Assembly: GCF_022024055.1 (NCBI RefSeq)
Contig: NZ_CP091788.1
Coordinates: 2,542,001 to 2,606,000, forward strand
Length of the DNA: 64,000 nucleotides
From: Prevotella sp. E2-28
Lineage (GTDB): Bacteria; Bacteroidota; Bacteroidia; Bacteroidales; Bacteroidaceae
Reading direction: 5' to 3'
Position 1 is the stretch's first letter, and each line of letters starts with the position of its first letter. The notes under the pieces are model-generated. The model saw nothing but the letters and a program-made list of their open reading frames with translations, was not told where the DNA came from and did not search any database. A program made the translations under genes and the position numbers. Shown here in pieces: positions 1-8,259 of this stretch.

Positions 1-480
1 TCAGTAAGCGAAATCAAAGCTGCCACATCAACATCACAGGAAAAGTTGCGCATCCCCGAGACCTACTACGTAGGTATCGAGTTAGACAAGGCGCTAGCCA
101 ACCCTGGTTCCGATGAAGATATCGTACTCCGTGAAGGCGACCGATTAGTGGTGCCTGGTATGACTAGTACCGTAAAGATTAGTGGTGAAGTGATGTATCC
201 TAACACCGTAGGCTATGTGGCTGGCCAAAAAGCAAAATACTATATCAATCAGGCCGGTGGCTATGGCACAAATGCCAAGAAGAAGAAAGCTTACATTATC
301 TATATGAATGGTGACGTGGCAAAAATCAAGAGCGGTACAAAGGTACGCCCTGGTTGCGAGATTGTGGTACCCCAAAAATCCATTAGCCGTATGACCACGG
401 CCGAGACGGTAACTTTGGGTACAGGTATCGCCTCTATCGCCACCATGATTGCTACGCTGGCGAATATCCTGACGAAGTAA
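1..480 (+). CDS. Polysaccharide export outer-membrane protein (Wza-like), C-terminal part
   Basis: The reading frame is open from the first base, so the gene starts before the window; the TTG at 46 is not a credible start. The visible 159 residues hold the end of one SLBB-type domain and a second one (ISGEVMYPNTVGYVAGQKAKY...). A hydrophobic C-terminal segment (VTLGTGIASIATMIATLANI) follows, as in Wza-family proteins of Bacteroidetes. The family forms the outer-membrane channel through which exopolysaccharide leaves the cell. It lies directly upstream of a Wzz-like gene, the usual order for capsule and EPS export loci. The family call is good; polymer identity cannot be read from it. Confidence 0.8.
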   Translation, partial: SVSEIKAATSTSQEKLRIPETYYVGIELDKALANPGSDEDIVLREGDRLVVPGMTSTVKISGEVMYPNTVGYVAGQKAKYYINQAGGYGTNAKKKKAYIIYMNGDVAKIKSGTKVRPGCEIVVPQKSISRMTTAETVTLGTGIASIATMIATLANILTK

Positions 481-537
481 GATGTAAGAAGTAAGATGTA
501 AGAAGTAAAATGTAAGAAGTAAAATGTAAGAAGTAAG
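481..537 (+). repeat. Four tandem copies of a 14-nt unit between wza-like and wzz-like genes
   Basis: The unit is close to ATGTAAGAAGTAAA and is repeated four times with few changes, filling most of the gap to the next start codon. Each unit carries TAA, so it is not coding. No promoter is visible here, so the two genes are probably cotranscribed through it. Confidence 0.75.
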
Positions 538-566
538 AGGATAGTAAAAGAAAAAAGATAAAAAAA

Positions 567-1610
567 ATGGCTGAGAATAATAATACAGGGGTTATTGACC
601 TGCAACAAATACTGCAGACGATTTGGAAACAGAGAAGACTGTTCGCAAAAGTGCTGCCAACAGTTTTCATTGTATCGTGCCTATATATCATCTGTATTCC
701 ACGGACCTACAGCACCGATATGAAACTGGCACCGGAGATTAGTAACGGCATGTCGGGAGGTACACTGGGCGACATCGCATCGTCATTAGGATTCAACCTG
801 AACGACATGCAGACCAGTGACGCCATCACTCCCCTGCTCTACCCCGACCTCATGGATGACAACAAGTTCGTGGCAGAACTGGCAGGCATCCAGGTGGAGA
901 GCCTGGACGGAGAGATTAAGTGCAACTACCACGACTACCTGAAGGACTACCAGAAGAAGCCTTGGTGGGGCGACGTCACCGACTGGATCAAGAGTCTGCT
1001 TCCCAAAGGCGAGGATGAAGACGAGGTCATGGCGGCAAAAGGACTCGAGAACAGTCCCTACCTGCTGACGAAGGATGAAGACAAACTATTGGAAGCTGTC
1101 AGAAATAACATCTCGCTGAGAGTGGACAAGAAAACGGGTATCATCACTATCAACACAAAAGCACAGGATGCCCTTATTTGTAAGACGTTGGCTGACAGCG
1201 CTTGCGCCCGTCTGCAGACCTTTATCACGGACTATCGTACAAAGAAGGCATGCGTGGACGAGAAACACTACAAACAATTGATGGAGGAGGCCAAGGCCAG
1301 CTATGAGAAGGCCCGCCGTGCTTATTCGGGCTATGCAGACTCCCACAGCGAGGTGGTGCTGGAGAGTTATCGCTCGAAATTGAATGACCTGGAGAACGAG
1401 ATGCAGCTGAGATACAACACTTACACCACCATGACAGCCCAATATCAGGCTGCCCAGGCCAAGGTTCAGGAACGCACACCGGCTTTCACCATGCTGAAAG
1501 GTGCCACGGTGCCCATCAAGCCGACAGGCCCGAAACGTATGCTTTTCGTGGTGGGAATGCTTGTTTTTGCCACTATCCTGACTTCGCTCTACGTGACTAT
1601 CAAAAAATAA
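567..1610 (+). CDS. Wzz-like polysaccharide chain-length determinant protein
   Basis: A 347-residue inner-membrane protein. A transmembrane segment near residues 28-45 (VLPTVFIVSCLYIICI) is followed by a long periplasmic part with a coiled-coil stretch (about 215-300). A second membrane segment sits at the C-terminus (MLFVVGMLVFATILTSLYV), preceded by a proline-containing motif (PIKPTGPKR). This two-TM layout is that of Wzz/GNVR-type co-polymerases, which set chain length and work with the export channel. No tyrosine-kinase domain is fused. The ATG at 567 follows an A-rich stretch. Neighbouring wza-like and wzy-like genes fit a Wzx/Wzy-type pathway. Confidence 0.85.
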   Translation: MAENNNTGVIDLQQILQTIWKQRRLFAKVLPTVFIVSCLYIICIPRTYSTDMKLAPEISNGMSGGTLGDIASSLGFNLNDMQTSDAITPLLYPDLMDDNKFVAELAGIQVESLDGEIKCNYHDYLKDYQKKPWWGDVTDWIKSLLPKGEDEDEVMAAKGLENSPYLLTKDEDKLLEAVRNNISLRVDKKTGIITINTKAQDALICKTLADSACARLQTFITDYRTKKACVDEKHYKQLMEEAKASYEKARRAYSGYADSHSEVVLESYRSKLNDLENEMQLRYNTYTTMTAQYQAAQAKVQERTPAFTMLKGATVPIKPTGPKRMLFVVGMLVFATILTSLYVTIKK

Positions 1611-1642
1611 GAACCAGAGGGGATATTGACTGACACTATCTA

Positions 1643-2713
1643 ATGGTCATTGCTATATTATCAATTCTTCTCATCTGTATGGCTTTTTCTCTTATAGAAG
1701 AAGACATCAGAAGGAGTGATGTATTTATAGTTGTAAGTCTGATTGGCATGGTAATGATTATCGTAGCCGGTTCGAGGGGCGTTTATGACACCCCAGATTC
1801 TGACAACTACGAAATCTTATATTATAGCGTTAATTCATTAGACGATGACATTCGTGAGCCTTCAATGGTTTACCTTTCGTACTACTTAAATTCACTCGGA
1901 TTTGGGATTAATGCCTTCTTTTTCGCCTACGCAGCAATGTCGATTCCTCTCAGACTGACTGCTATTCTCAAGCTCTCACCACTGCCCATTCTTACACTGG
2001 CCATCTACATTTCATATTTCTATCAACTGCACGACCTGATGCAAATAAGATGTGCCGTGGCATCAGCTCTTTTTCTGTTTGCCCTGTACTTCCGGGCACA
2101 GAAGAAATGGTGGAAAGCGTTATTCTTCATACTCATTGGAATGCTATTTCACTACTCCGCTTTTGCAGGAATCGTCATTCTTTTTTTCAGCAACAAGGAA
2201 TTAAATGCATGGCAACGCATTGTCTTAGCCTCTTTGGTCCCACTCTGCCTGATGTTCTACTTCTTCGGTTTCGACTACTCTTACTTCATTCCCGATGAAT
2301 TGGGCGGAGACCGTCTCGCTGCATACAGAGAAATGAAAGACAAGGGTAAAGAAGATGACATGACATTTGTATTTTACAAACATCCCGTTTTCCTGCTCAA
2401 CGTAGTACTCTATTACGGCTGTCTGATATACTACAATACGCTAGCGAGAAACTATAAGTATATGCCCATTATGCTCAAGACTTTGGCTTTTGCGTTCTTC
2501 TGTATGCTTACCTTGAATACACTTAGCGGTGTGCTGGCTAGCCGACTGTACGAGTACTTTGCCATTGTGTCCATTTTCCTATGGACTGCAACTATCTATA
2601 TTTTCCGACCATTGAACTACGGAAAAATTCTCATCTGTGTCGTCATTTTCATACAATGTATGGCCAATATCTTTATCTATACTCTAGGCTGGTATACTAA
2701 CCATATGAAATGA
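1643..2713 (+). CDS. EpsG/Wzy-like polysaccharide polymerase
   Basis: A 356-residue polytopic membrane protein with about ten hydrophobic segments. The N-terminal part contains a conserved-looking DTPDSDNYEILYY loop after the second segment; 'D..DY..Y' signatures of this kind are typical of EpsG-family proteins. The family is believed to polymerise lipid-linked repeat units at the periplasmic face. Its stop overlaps the start of the flippase gene by four bases (ATGA), so the two are translationally coupled. Base composition from here to about 4.9 kb is more AT-rich than the flanking genes, as is common in serotype-specific segments. Confidence 0.75.
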   Translation: MVIAILSILLICMAFSLIEEDIRRSDVFIVVSLIGMVMIIVAGSRGVYDTPDSDNYEILYYSVNSLDDDIREPSMVYLSYYLNSLGFGINAFFFAYAAMSIPLRLTAILKLSPLPILTLAIYISYFYQLHDLMQIRCAVASALFLFALYFRAQKKWWKALFFILIGMLFHYSAFAGIVILFFSNKELNAWQRIVLASLVPLCLMFYFFGFDYSYFIPDELGGDRLAAYREMKDKGKEDDMTFVFYKHPVFLLNVVLYYGCLIYYNTLARNYKYMPIMLKTLAFAFFCMLTLNTLSGVLASRLYEYFAIVSIFLWTATIYIFRPLNYGKILICVVIFIQCMANIFIYTLGWYTNHMK

Positions 2714-4044
2714 ATATGGATTTTCAAGCATTAAACAACACAACCAATAAAAGGTCGGCTCTTCTGATCAAGAATGTGATCGCATCCTTTATCATTAAAG
2801 GATGGTCGGCTGTCATTGTACTTTTAATGGTTCCTTTGACTCTGAAAATGCTTGGGGTATACTGTAATGGTGTCTGGCTCACCATCAGTAGCGTGTTGAT
2901 ATGGCTCGATCTAATGGATATTGGACTTGGAAACGGTCTTCGAAATGCTGTTGCCAACTACATTGCCAAAGGAGAGCATGAGAAAGTCAGACAGGCCGTT
3001 TCGTCCACCTATTTCATGCTTCTGATTATCGTGATACCTATCGTACTGATACTCTATAGCATCATCTGGGGATTCGACATGTATGCAGCCATTGGTGTCA
3101 ACAAAGATATGGTGCCAAACCTAAATACGATTCTGGCTGTTGCTGTTTCTTTCGCATCTGCTACTTTTATATTGAAATCGGTGGGCAATTTCTATATGGG
3201 CTTGCAACTTCCTGCAGTTAACAATCTGATTGTATGCCTAGGACAGACATTGGCACTGATACTCACTTTTGCGGCCTATATCATTGGTATTCGTTCCCTT
3301 CTTTGCGTAGTGACAATCAACACAATGACCCCACTTCTCATATGGGCCGCTTGCATACCCTATACATATAAAAAGAGGTATCCCCAATACTGCCCTGGCA
3401 TCAAATATATCAATACGAGAATGGCCTATAGTCTCTGCTCTACAGGTATGCAATTCTTTGTTCTTCAAATATGCGGAGTCATTCTGTTTATGACGACTAA
3501 TATAATTATAAGCAAATTGTTTTCTCCTGCAGAAGTAACGCCATATCAAGTCGCATATCGTTATTTCCACCTTACATTTGTTGTGTTTAGCACTATTTGC
3601 ATGCCTTTCTGGAATGCCACAACAGATGCTTTTGCCCGCAACGACATTGATTGGCTGCGTAAATCTGACAGAAAACTGAATCTCTTGATGGTTGGTGCTA
3701 TCATAGCATTGGTCGTAATGGTTTTTCTTTCCGATTTTGTGTATCGGATATGGGTCGGAACGGATATCATAATTTCAAAAGATTTGTCAGTTTGCGTTGC
3801 TGTATATATGCTTATTCTTATTCTAAGCCAACGCTACTCATATATTTTGAATGGTCTTGGCGTTTTAAGAATTCAGCTCATCTTTACAACAATAGCCACA
3901 GCATCTTTCCTTCCACTTGCATGGTATGTATGCAAAACATATGAATCTGTGACTGGTTTAGTCTGGGTCATGTGCATAGTCAACACACCTGGACTCATTG
4001 CCAATTATTGGAAATATCATTCTGTGATAAACAAAACAAAGTAA
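2710..4044 (+). CDS. Wzx-like polysaccharide flippase (MOP superfamily)
   Basis: A 444-residue membrane protein with roughly twelve hydrophobic segments. It has the N-terminal pattern of O-antigen/teichoic-acid flippases: a first TM with KGWSAVIVLLMVPLTLKMLG, then GVWLTISSVLIWLDLMDIGLGNGLRN. 'D.GLG.G.RN' near residue 75 is a signature of this group. It is expected to flip undecaprenyl-linked repeat units across the inner membrane for the polymerase encoded just upstream. The start codon overlaps the previous stop, and a second in-frame ATG two codons later is also possible. Confidence 0.85.
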   Translation: MNMDFQALNNTTNKRSALLIKNVIASFIIKGWSAVIVLLMVPLTLKMLGVYCNGVWLTISSVLIWLDLMDIGLGNGLRNAVANYIAKGEHEKVRQAVSSTYFMLLIIVIPIVLILYSIIWGFDMYAAIGVNKDMVPNLNTILAVAVSFASATFILKSVGNFYMGLQLPAVNNLIVCLGQTLALILTFAAYIIGIRSLLCVVTINTMTPLLIWAACIPYTYKKRYPQYCPGIKYINTRMAYSLCSTGMQFFVLQICGVILFMTTNIIISKLFSPAEVTPYQVAYRYFHLTFVVFSTICMPFWNATTDAFARNDIDWLRKSDRKLNLLMVGAIIALVVMVFLSDFVYRIWVGTDIIISKDLSVCVAVYMLILILSQRYSYILNGLGVLRIQLIFTTIATASFLPLAWYVCKTYESVTGLVWVMCIVNTPGLIANYWKYHSVINKTK

Positions 4045-4048
4045 AAGT

Positions 4049-4903
4049 ATGAACGATAAAGATAAAGAAATAGCCATTCTGATGGCAACCTATAATGGAG
4101 AGAAGTTTCTTGCAGAGCAAATCGATTCCCTACTACAGCAAACCTACCAGGTATGGCATCTTTATATACATGACGATGGGTCAAAAGACAATACAGTAAG
4201 TATTATCAAAGATTATATAACCTCGTATCCAGATAAGATTACTCTGTTAGAATATGAGACGCAAGGAGGAGCTTGCATGAACTTTCTTAGCCTGTTAGAA
4301 AGGGTCGAAGCCCCTTACTATATGTTCTGCGATCAAGACGATGTTTGGTTACCAGATAAGATTGAGTTATCGATGCAAGCAATGGAAACAATTCGCCAAC
4401 GACATATCCAATGCCCTATTATCATATTCACTGATATGTTTGTGGTTGACGAAAATCTTTCAATAATACACAACTCGTACTGGAAATACTCAAAAATATA
4501 CCCACAGTATATTAGAAGTTTTAATGATTGTGCCGCAACTGCTGCCGTCTCAGGCTGTACAATGCTTTTTAACCATCAAGCAAAAGAATGTTGCGCACCA
4601 GCAGGGCCAAAAGTCTTTATGCACGACTGTTGGGTTTGTATTTGTACATTAAAAAAGAATGGCATTTTGCATTATATTGAAAAGCCACTCAATTATTATC
4701 GACAACATGGTGGCAACTGTATGGGGGCTGGCGAGAACACATCTAAAATGGGGCTTTACTATAGAATCACTCACATACGATCGCGGTATATTCGTAACAA
4801 AGCACAGCTATCTATGCTTAATCTATTAGGGTATGGCTCCGTTTTTAAATATATATTGTATAAAATAAAATATCAACAACGAATAAAATCGGGTAGATAT
4901 TAA
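4049..4903 (+). CDS. Family 2 glycosyltransferase
   Basis: A 284-residue GT-A fold enzyme. The N-terminal IAILMATYNGEKFLAEQIDS nucleotide-binding strand, HDDGSKDNT and the DXD-type motif CDQDDVW (about residues 93-99) are all present. This subtype, with a C-terminal Y(R)QHGGNC motif, resembles alpha-rhamnosyltransferase-like enzymes of O-antigen loci, but the sugar cannot be assigned. It lies four bases after the flippase gene in the same operon and presumably adds one sugar of the repeat unit on the cytoplasmic face. Confidence 0.85.
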   Translation: MNDKDKEIAILMATYNGEKFLAEQIDSLLQQTYQVWHLYIHDDGSKDNTVSIIKDYITSYPDKITLLEYETQGGACMNFLSLLERVEAPYYMFCDQDDVWLPDKIELSMQAMETIRQRHIQCPIIIFTDMFVVDENLSIIHNSYWKYSKIYPQYIRSFNDCAATAAVSGCTMLFNHQAKECCAPAGPKVFMHDCWVCICTLKKNGILHYIEKPLNYYRQHGGNCMGAGENTSKMGLYYRITHIRSRYIRNKAQLSMLNLLGYGSVFKYILYKIKYQQRIKSGRY

Positions 4904-4916
4904 AAACAAATGGATT

Positions 4917-5813
4917 ATGGCCAATCTAAAAAAGAAAATACAACTGTTAGGCGATGCCATTCTAGGCAACCTAGTCAAGATACAAGTGAAGTACGATCTC
5001 TACGTACGCCATTCCATCGACATATCAGGCGAAGTGGAGCCTTCTGTAATGGTGACACTCACCAGCTATGGACACCGTCTGCGCCATAGCGTAGAATACA
5101 CGCTTTACTCCATACTTAAACAGAGTCTTAGACCCGAGCGAATCATTGTCTGGGTGTATGAAGGCGAATATGCCGACAACCTACTACCCAAAAGCAGGAA
5201 GTTACTGGAAAAATACGGCGTTGAGTTTCACAAATATCCAAAGGATATCCGTTCATACAAGAAACTGATTCCCACACTTGAAGTCTTCCCTGATTATCAT
5301 CATATCATTGTAGATGATGACATTTACTATACCTCAACACTTATCAAGGAATTGTACGAACATCATCTTTCGCATCCAAAGGACATCATTGCCCATGCCA
5401 TTGCCATACCACAGTTTACAGGCAACGGAGACACTCTATTGCCCTACAAGCAATGGCCTCAATACAACAACATACAAAACAATTTCCAGTATAATCCCCA
5501 CACAGTTCTCCCTATCGGCTATGGTGGTATTTTCTATCCAAAAGATGCATTCGACAAGGAAGTAGAAAACGAGTCTGTGTTCCTACAGTTGTGTCCGCAA
5601 GCAGACGATTTATGGTTCTATGTCCACAGCTTACGCTTAGGATTAAAGAAAACGATGGTTACCAATTCCGATGTGCGGTATATACAAACAGACCTTATCC
5701 GGCAAGTTATCAGCAAAGACCGCTTGCACGACACGAACTTCGGTGAGGGACAGAATAATGTTCAGTTGGATAATCTGTTGAACCATTACAATCTAAGAAT
5801 TCAAAGATCATGA
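4917..5813 (+). CDS. Putative glycosyltransferase (GT-A-like, DXD motif)
   Basis: A 298-residue protein that does not match a classical GT2 exactly. It shows a GT-A-like opening (VMVTLTSYGHRLRHSVEYTL), a middle stretch with a putative metal-binding motif VDDDIYY (around residue 137) and a QADDLWFY motif further on. These resemble glycosyltransferases often annotated only as hypothetical in Bacteroidales capsule loci. It sits thirteen bases after the GT2 gene and overlaps the next gene by four bases. A role in repeat-unit assembly is inferred from context. Confidence 0.65.
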   Translation: MANLKKKIQLLGDAILGNLVKIQVKYDLYVRHSIDISGEVEPSVMVTLTSYGHRLRHSVEYTLYSILKQSLRPERIIVWVYEGEYADNLLPKSRKLLEKYGVEFHKYPKDIRSYKKLIPTLEVFPDYHHIIVDDDIYYTSTLIKELYEHHLSHPKDIIAHAIAIPQFTGNGDTLLPYKQWPQYNNIQNNFQYNPHTVLPIGYGGIFYPKDAFDKEVENESVFLQLCPQADDLWFYVHSLRLGLKKTMVTNSDVRYIQTDLIRQVISKDRLHDTNFGEGQNNVQLDNLLNHYNLRIQRS

Positions 5814-7072
5814 ACAAAATAGAAAGGTTAGTCTACGATTGCGTCAAATCAAGCCCTGCTCTGAAGTTTTTCATTAGGAATGTCTATCAGACGGCCTTTG
5901 ACCTTCTGCCCCACCCTCAGAACCAGTTCTCACAAAACTATTGCTACAAAGAAGGATTCTTCTTTGGCTTTCATGATTGTTCCCCATTCTCTAATGACGA
6001 TACAAAGATTCTTGCTAATCACACTACCATTCCTATTAGAATGCCATACAATGGGGAAACACTGGAAGTGGGATATTTTGACTTAGATGGGAATGGGCTG
6101 ATGACAAATTTCCATCCCTTAGGCCAATCTTCTGCATGGAACTACCACAAAGGATGCCGCCTGCAATGGTGTGGTAACAATAACCGTATTATATTCAACA
6201 CTGCTATCGATGGCATAGCCGTGTCAAAAATAGTCAACCTTGACGGAAAAGAAGAATGTACTATTCCATTTCCCATTGATACGGTATCATCTGATGGTAC
6301 CTTTGCAACATCTTTTAATTATGAAAGGCTGAACATTTTGATGCCAGGCTATGGCTACGAGCATTGCACGGGTAACAGTTATATCAATGAGAACAGTCCT
6401 GAGGAGACAGGACTATTCCTTGTTAATCTTCAAACACAAGAATGTCAGCTGCTGTTATCACTGAAAGAACTTGCCAACTCACTACCAAAGGAACAAAATA
6501 CTAATCAGTATAAGCACTACGTTACACACAGCGAGTTCTCACTCGATGGTCGCTACATATCTTTTCTTCACAGATGGATTGGTGACGACTATCGCAAACG
6601 CCATTCAAGGCTGATTGTTTACGACCGTACAACAGGGCAATGGACAGCATTACCAACAAACGATATGGTATCACATTATATCTGGAACAGCAAGAATCAA
6701 ATCATCGCTTATTGCACAGTGGAAGAAGGTAATGGTCATGTATGCTTTCAGATTCCAGATAACAATTACGTGCGTATTCTTCCTGGAATCATGAACGATG
6801 ATGGTCACCAGACCATGCTAACTAATGAAGTATTCGCTACCGACACCTATCCGGACAGAAGAAGAATGGCATCATTATTCCTTGTGGATAAAAAGAAGCA
6901 AGAACGAAAACGCATTGTCTATGTTTATTCACCAAAAGCCTTTCAAACAAAAGACTTTCATCAGCATATTGCCTGTGATTTGCATCCTCGCATCTCACCA
7001 TCAGGAAAGTATATCTGTTTTGACACTGCCTTTACAGGAAAGCGTTCTCTATGCGTCATGAAAATGCCATAG
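5810..7072 (+). CDS. Capsule-locus protein with probable beta-propeller fold
   Basis: A 420-residue protein of unknown function. It contains recurrent short motifs of the type S.DG.Y.SF, SPSGKYICFD and VNLDGKEE, which suggest TolB/WD40-like blades. The N-terminus carries FFFGFHDCSPFSNDDTKI, a phrase seen in capsule-locus proteins of this kind. No signal peptide is visible, so it is likely cytoplasmic or peripheral. It overlaps the preceding glycosyltransferase gene by four bases, so it belongs to the same operon. It is the last gene of the plus-strand cluster and converges on the next gene with a three-base gap. The function might be modification or scaffolding; the sequence does not decide. 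Confidence 0.5.
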   Translation: MNKIERLVYDCVKSSPALKFFIRNVYQTAFDLLPHPQNQFSQNYCYKEGFFFGFHDCSPFSNDDTKILANHTTIPIRMPYNGETLEVGYFDLDGNGLMTNFHPLGQSSAWNYHKGCRLQWCGNNNRIIFNTAIDGIAVSKIVNLDGKEECTIPFPIDTVSSDGTFATSFNYERLNILMPGYGYEHCTGNSYINENSPEETGLFLVNLQTQECQLLLSLKELANSLPKEQNTNQYKHYVTHSEFSLDGRYISFLHRWIGDDYRKRHSRLIVYDRTTGQWTALPTNDMVSHYIWNSKNQIIAYCTVEEGNGHVCFQIPDNNYVRILPGIMNDDGHQTMLTNEVFATDTYPDRRRMASLFLVDKKKQERKRIVYVYSPKAFQTKDFHQHIACDLHPRISPSGKYICFDTAFTGKRSLCVMKMP

Positions 7073-7075
7073 AAA

Positions 7076-8092
7076 TCATAAGAACTGCATCTTCTTTAAT
7101 TCTGCAACCGAAGAACACTGCTGAGCTTTAAGGAAATCGGTTGCAGTGACACTGTCTTTCAATACACTTTGTCTTAGAATCAATTTCACAAAATGTTCTG
7201 ACTCTCTCCATGATGTGATTCCTTTCTTCCTCAACAACACTATTACATAGACAGAATACAATCGTGACCAACAGGCATACTTCACTTTTGAAATGTGGAG
7301 ACGCATATCAATAAAGCGATTCAAATAGTATATATATATACGACCTATAGATGGCATATTGGTCACTGACATACTCACCTTATGATATATCACAGAATCA
7401 TATACACACGCCATATTTTTTTTTGCAGCATTCATACGAAGACATAATTCAAAATCTTCTTCTCCAAAAAAGAAGCGTTCTGTCAACAAACTCCCATCTG
7501 GCATAAGAATTGATGGAGTAAAGAACAATGCACATCCTGTGAGAAAGGTCACTTTCTTATACCCTGACAATTGTAATTGGCTTTTATCTCTTTTGGCAAA
7601 GAAATATTTACGGAATCCCCAAAACTGCCGGCCTCCTGCATTCCATATCTTTTGTGGGTCAGAATAATAACAAATCAAAGGAGTCATCGCATCTGCCTCT
7701 GGATGAATTCTTGCGAAATCACTCAACCGAGAAAGGAACGTTGCATCTACAACCGTATCGTTATTTAACAGCAAATAATAATCAAAAGTTCCAATATGAA
7801 ACAGCAACCTAAGAACTTCATTATTGCCCCGTGCAAATCCTAAGTTCTCATTCAACGAATATAGGATAACATCACCTCGTTGAGGCTTCGTGGCCAATTT
7901 CTCACCATACTGCAATACAGAATAGTGCACACCATTATGATGTAGGTAATCAACTATCTCTTCTGTTGAATAATCTGAAGAACCATTATCAGCAATAACT
8001 ACAAAAAAATCGCCCTCAGCCTTGAACAAAGACCGCAAGCAATCTATAGTGTCACCTGCTCCATTCCAATTCAATATAATAATAACTGTCAT
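7076..8092 (-). CDS. Family 2 glycosyltransferase
   Basis: A GT2 enzyme of about 338 residues beginning MTVIIILNWNGAGDTIDCLRS, with IADNGSSD and the LLNNDTVVD metal-binding motif near residue 108. A longer frame opens at 8119, but the minus-strand -7 element lies at 8117-8124, so that ATG would be inside or upstream of the promoter. I therefore start at 8092, which matches the usual family N-terminus. The C-terminal FFGEEDFELCLR segment is typical of rhamnosyltransferase-like GT2 enzymes. It is transcribed alone, convergent with the main cluster. Confidence 0.8.
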   Translation of the reverse strand: MTVIIILNWNGAGDTIDCLRSLFKAEGDFFVVIADNGSSDYSTEEIVDYLHHNGVHYSVLQYGEKLATKPQRGDVILYSLNENLGFARGNNEVLRLLFHIGTFDYYLLLNNDTVVDATFLSRLSDFARIHPEADAMTPLICYYSDPQKIWNAGGRQFWGFRKYFFAKRDKSQLQLSGYKKVTFLTGCALFFTPSILMPDGSLLTERFFFGEEDFELCLRMNAAKKNMACVYDSVIYHKVSMSVTNMPSIGRIYIYYLNRFIDMRLHISKVKYACWSRLYSVYVIVLLRKKGITSWRESEHFVKLILRQSVLKDSVTATDFLKAQQCSSVAELKKMQFL

Positions 8093-8116
8093 TCCGAACC
8101 TTGGCATTTTGCAATG

Positions 8117-8124
8117 CAAAAGTA
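8117..8124 (-). promoter_or_regulatory. Promoter -7 element for the 8092 glycosyltransferase
   Basis: TACTTTTG on the minus strand matches the Bacteroidetes -7 consensus TAnnTTTG. Transcription would start near 8110, which favours the ATG at 8092 over the upstream ATG at 8119. Confidence 0.65.
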
Positions 8125-8259
8125 CAAATTCTTCTTCATAAAGAAGTATGTCAAACTGTTAATAATTTAGAATAATCAACATCAATGTAAATTATTATTT
8201 TCCTTACAATGTATTTTAGCCATTTTTTTTTATTTTTGGCCAAAATACATTTTATCCTT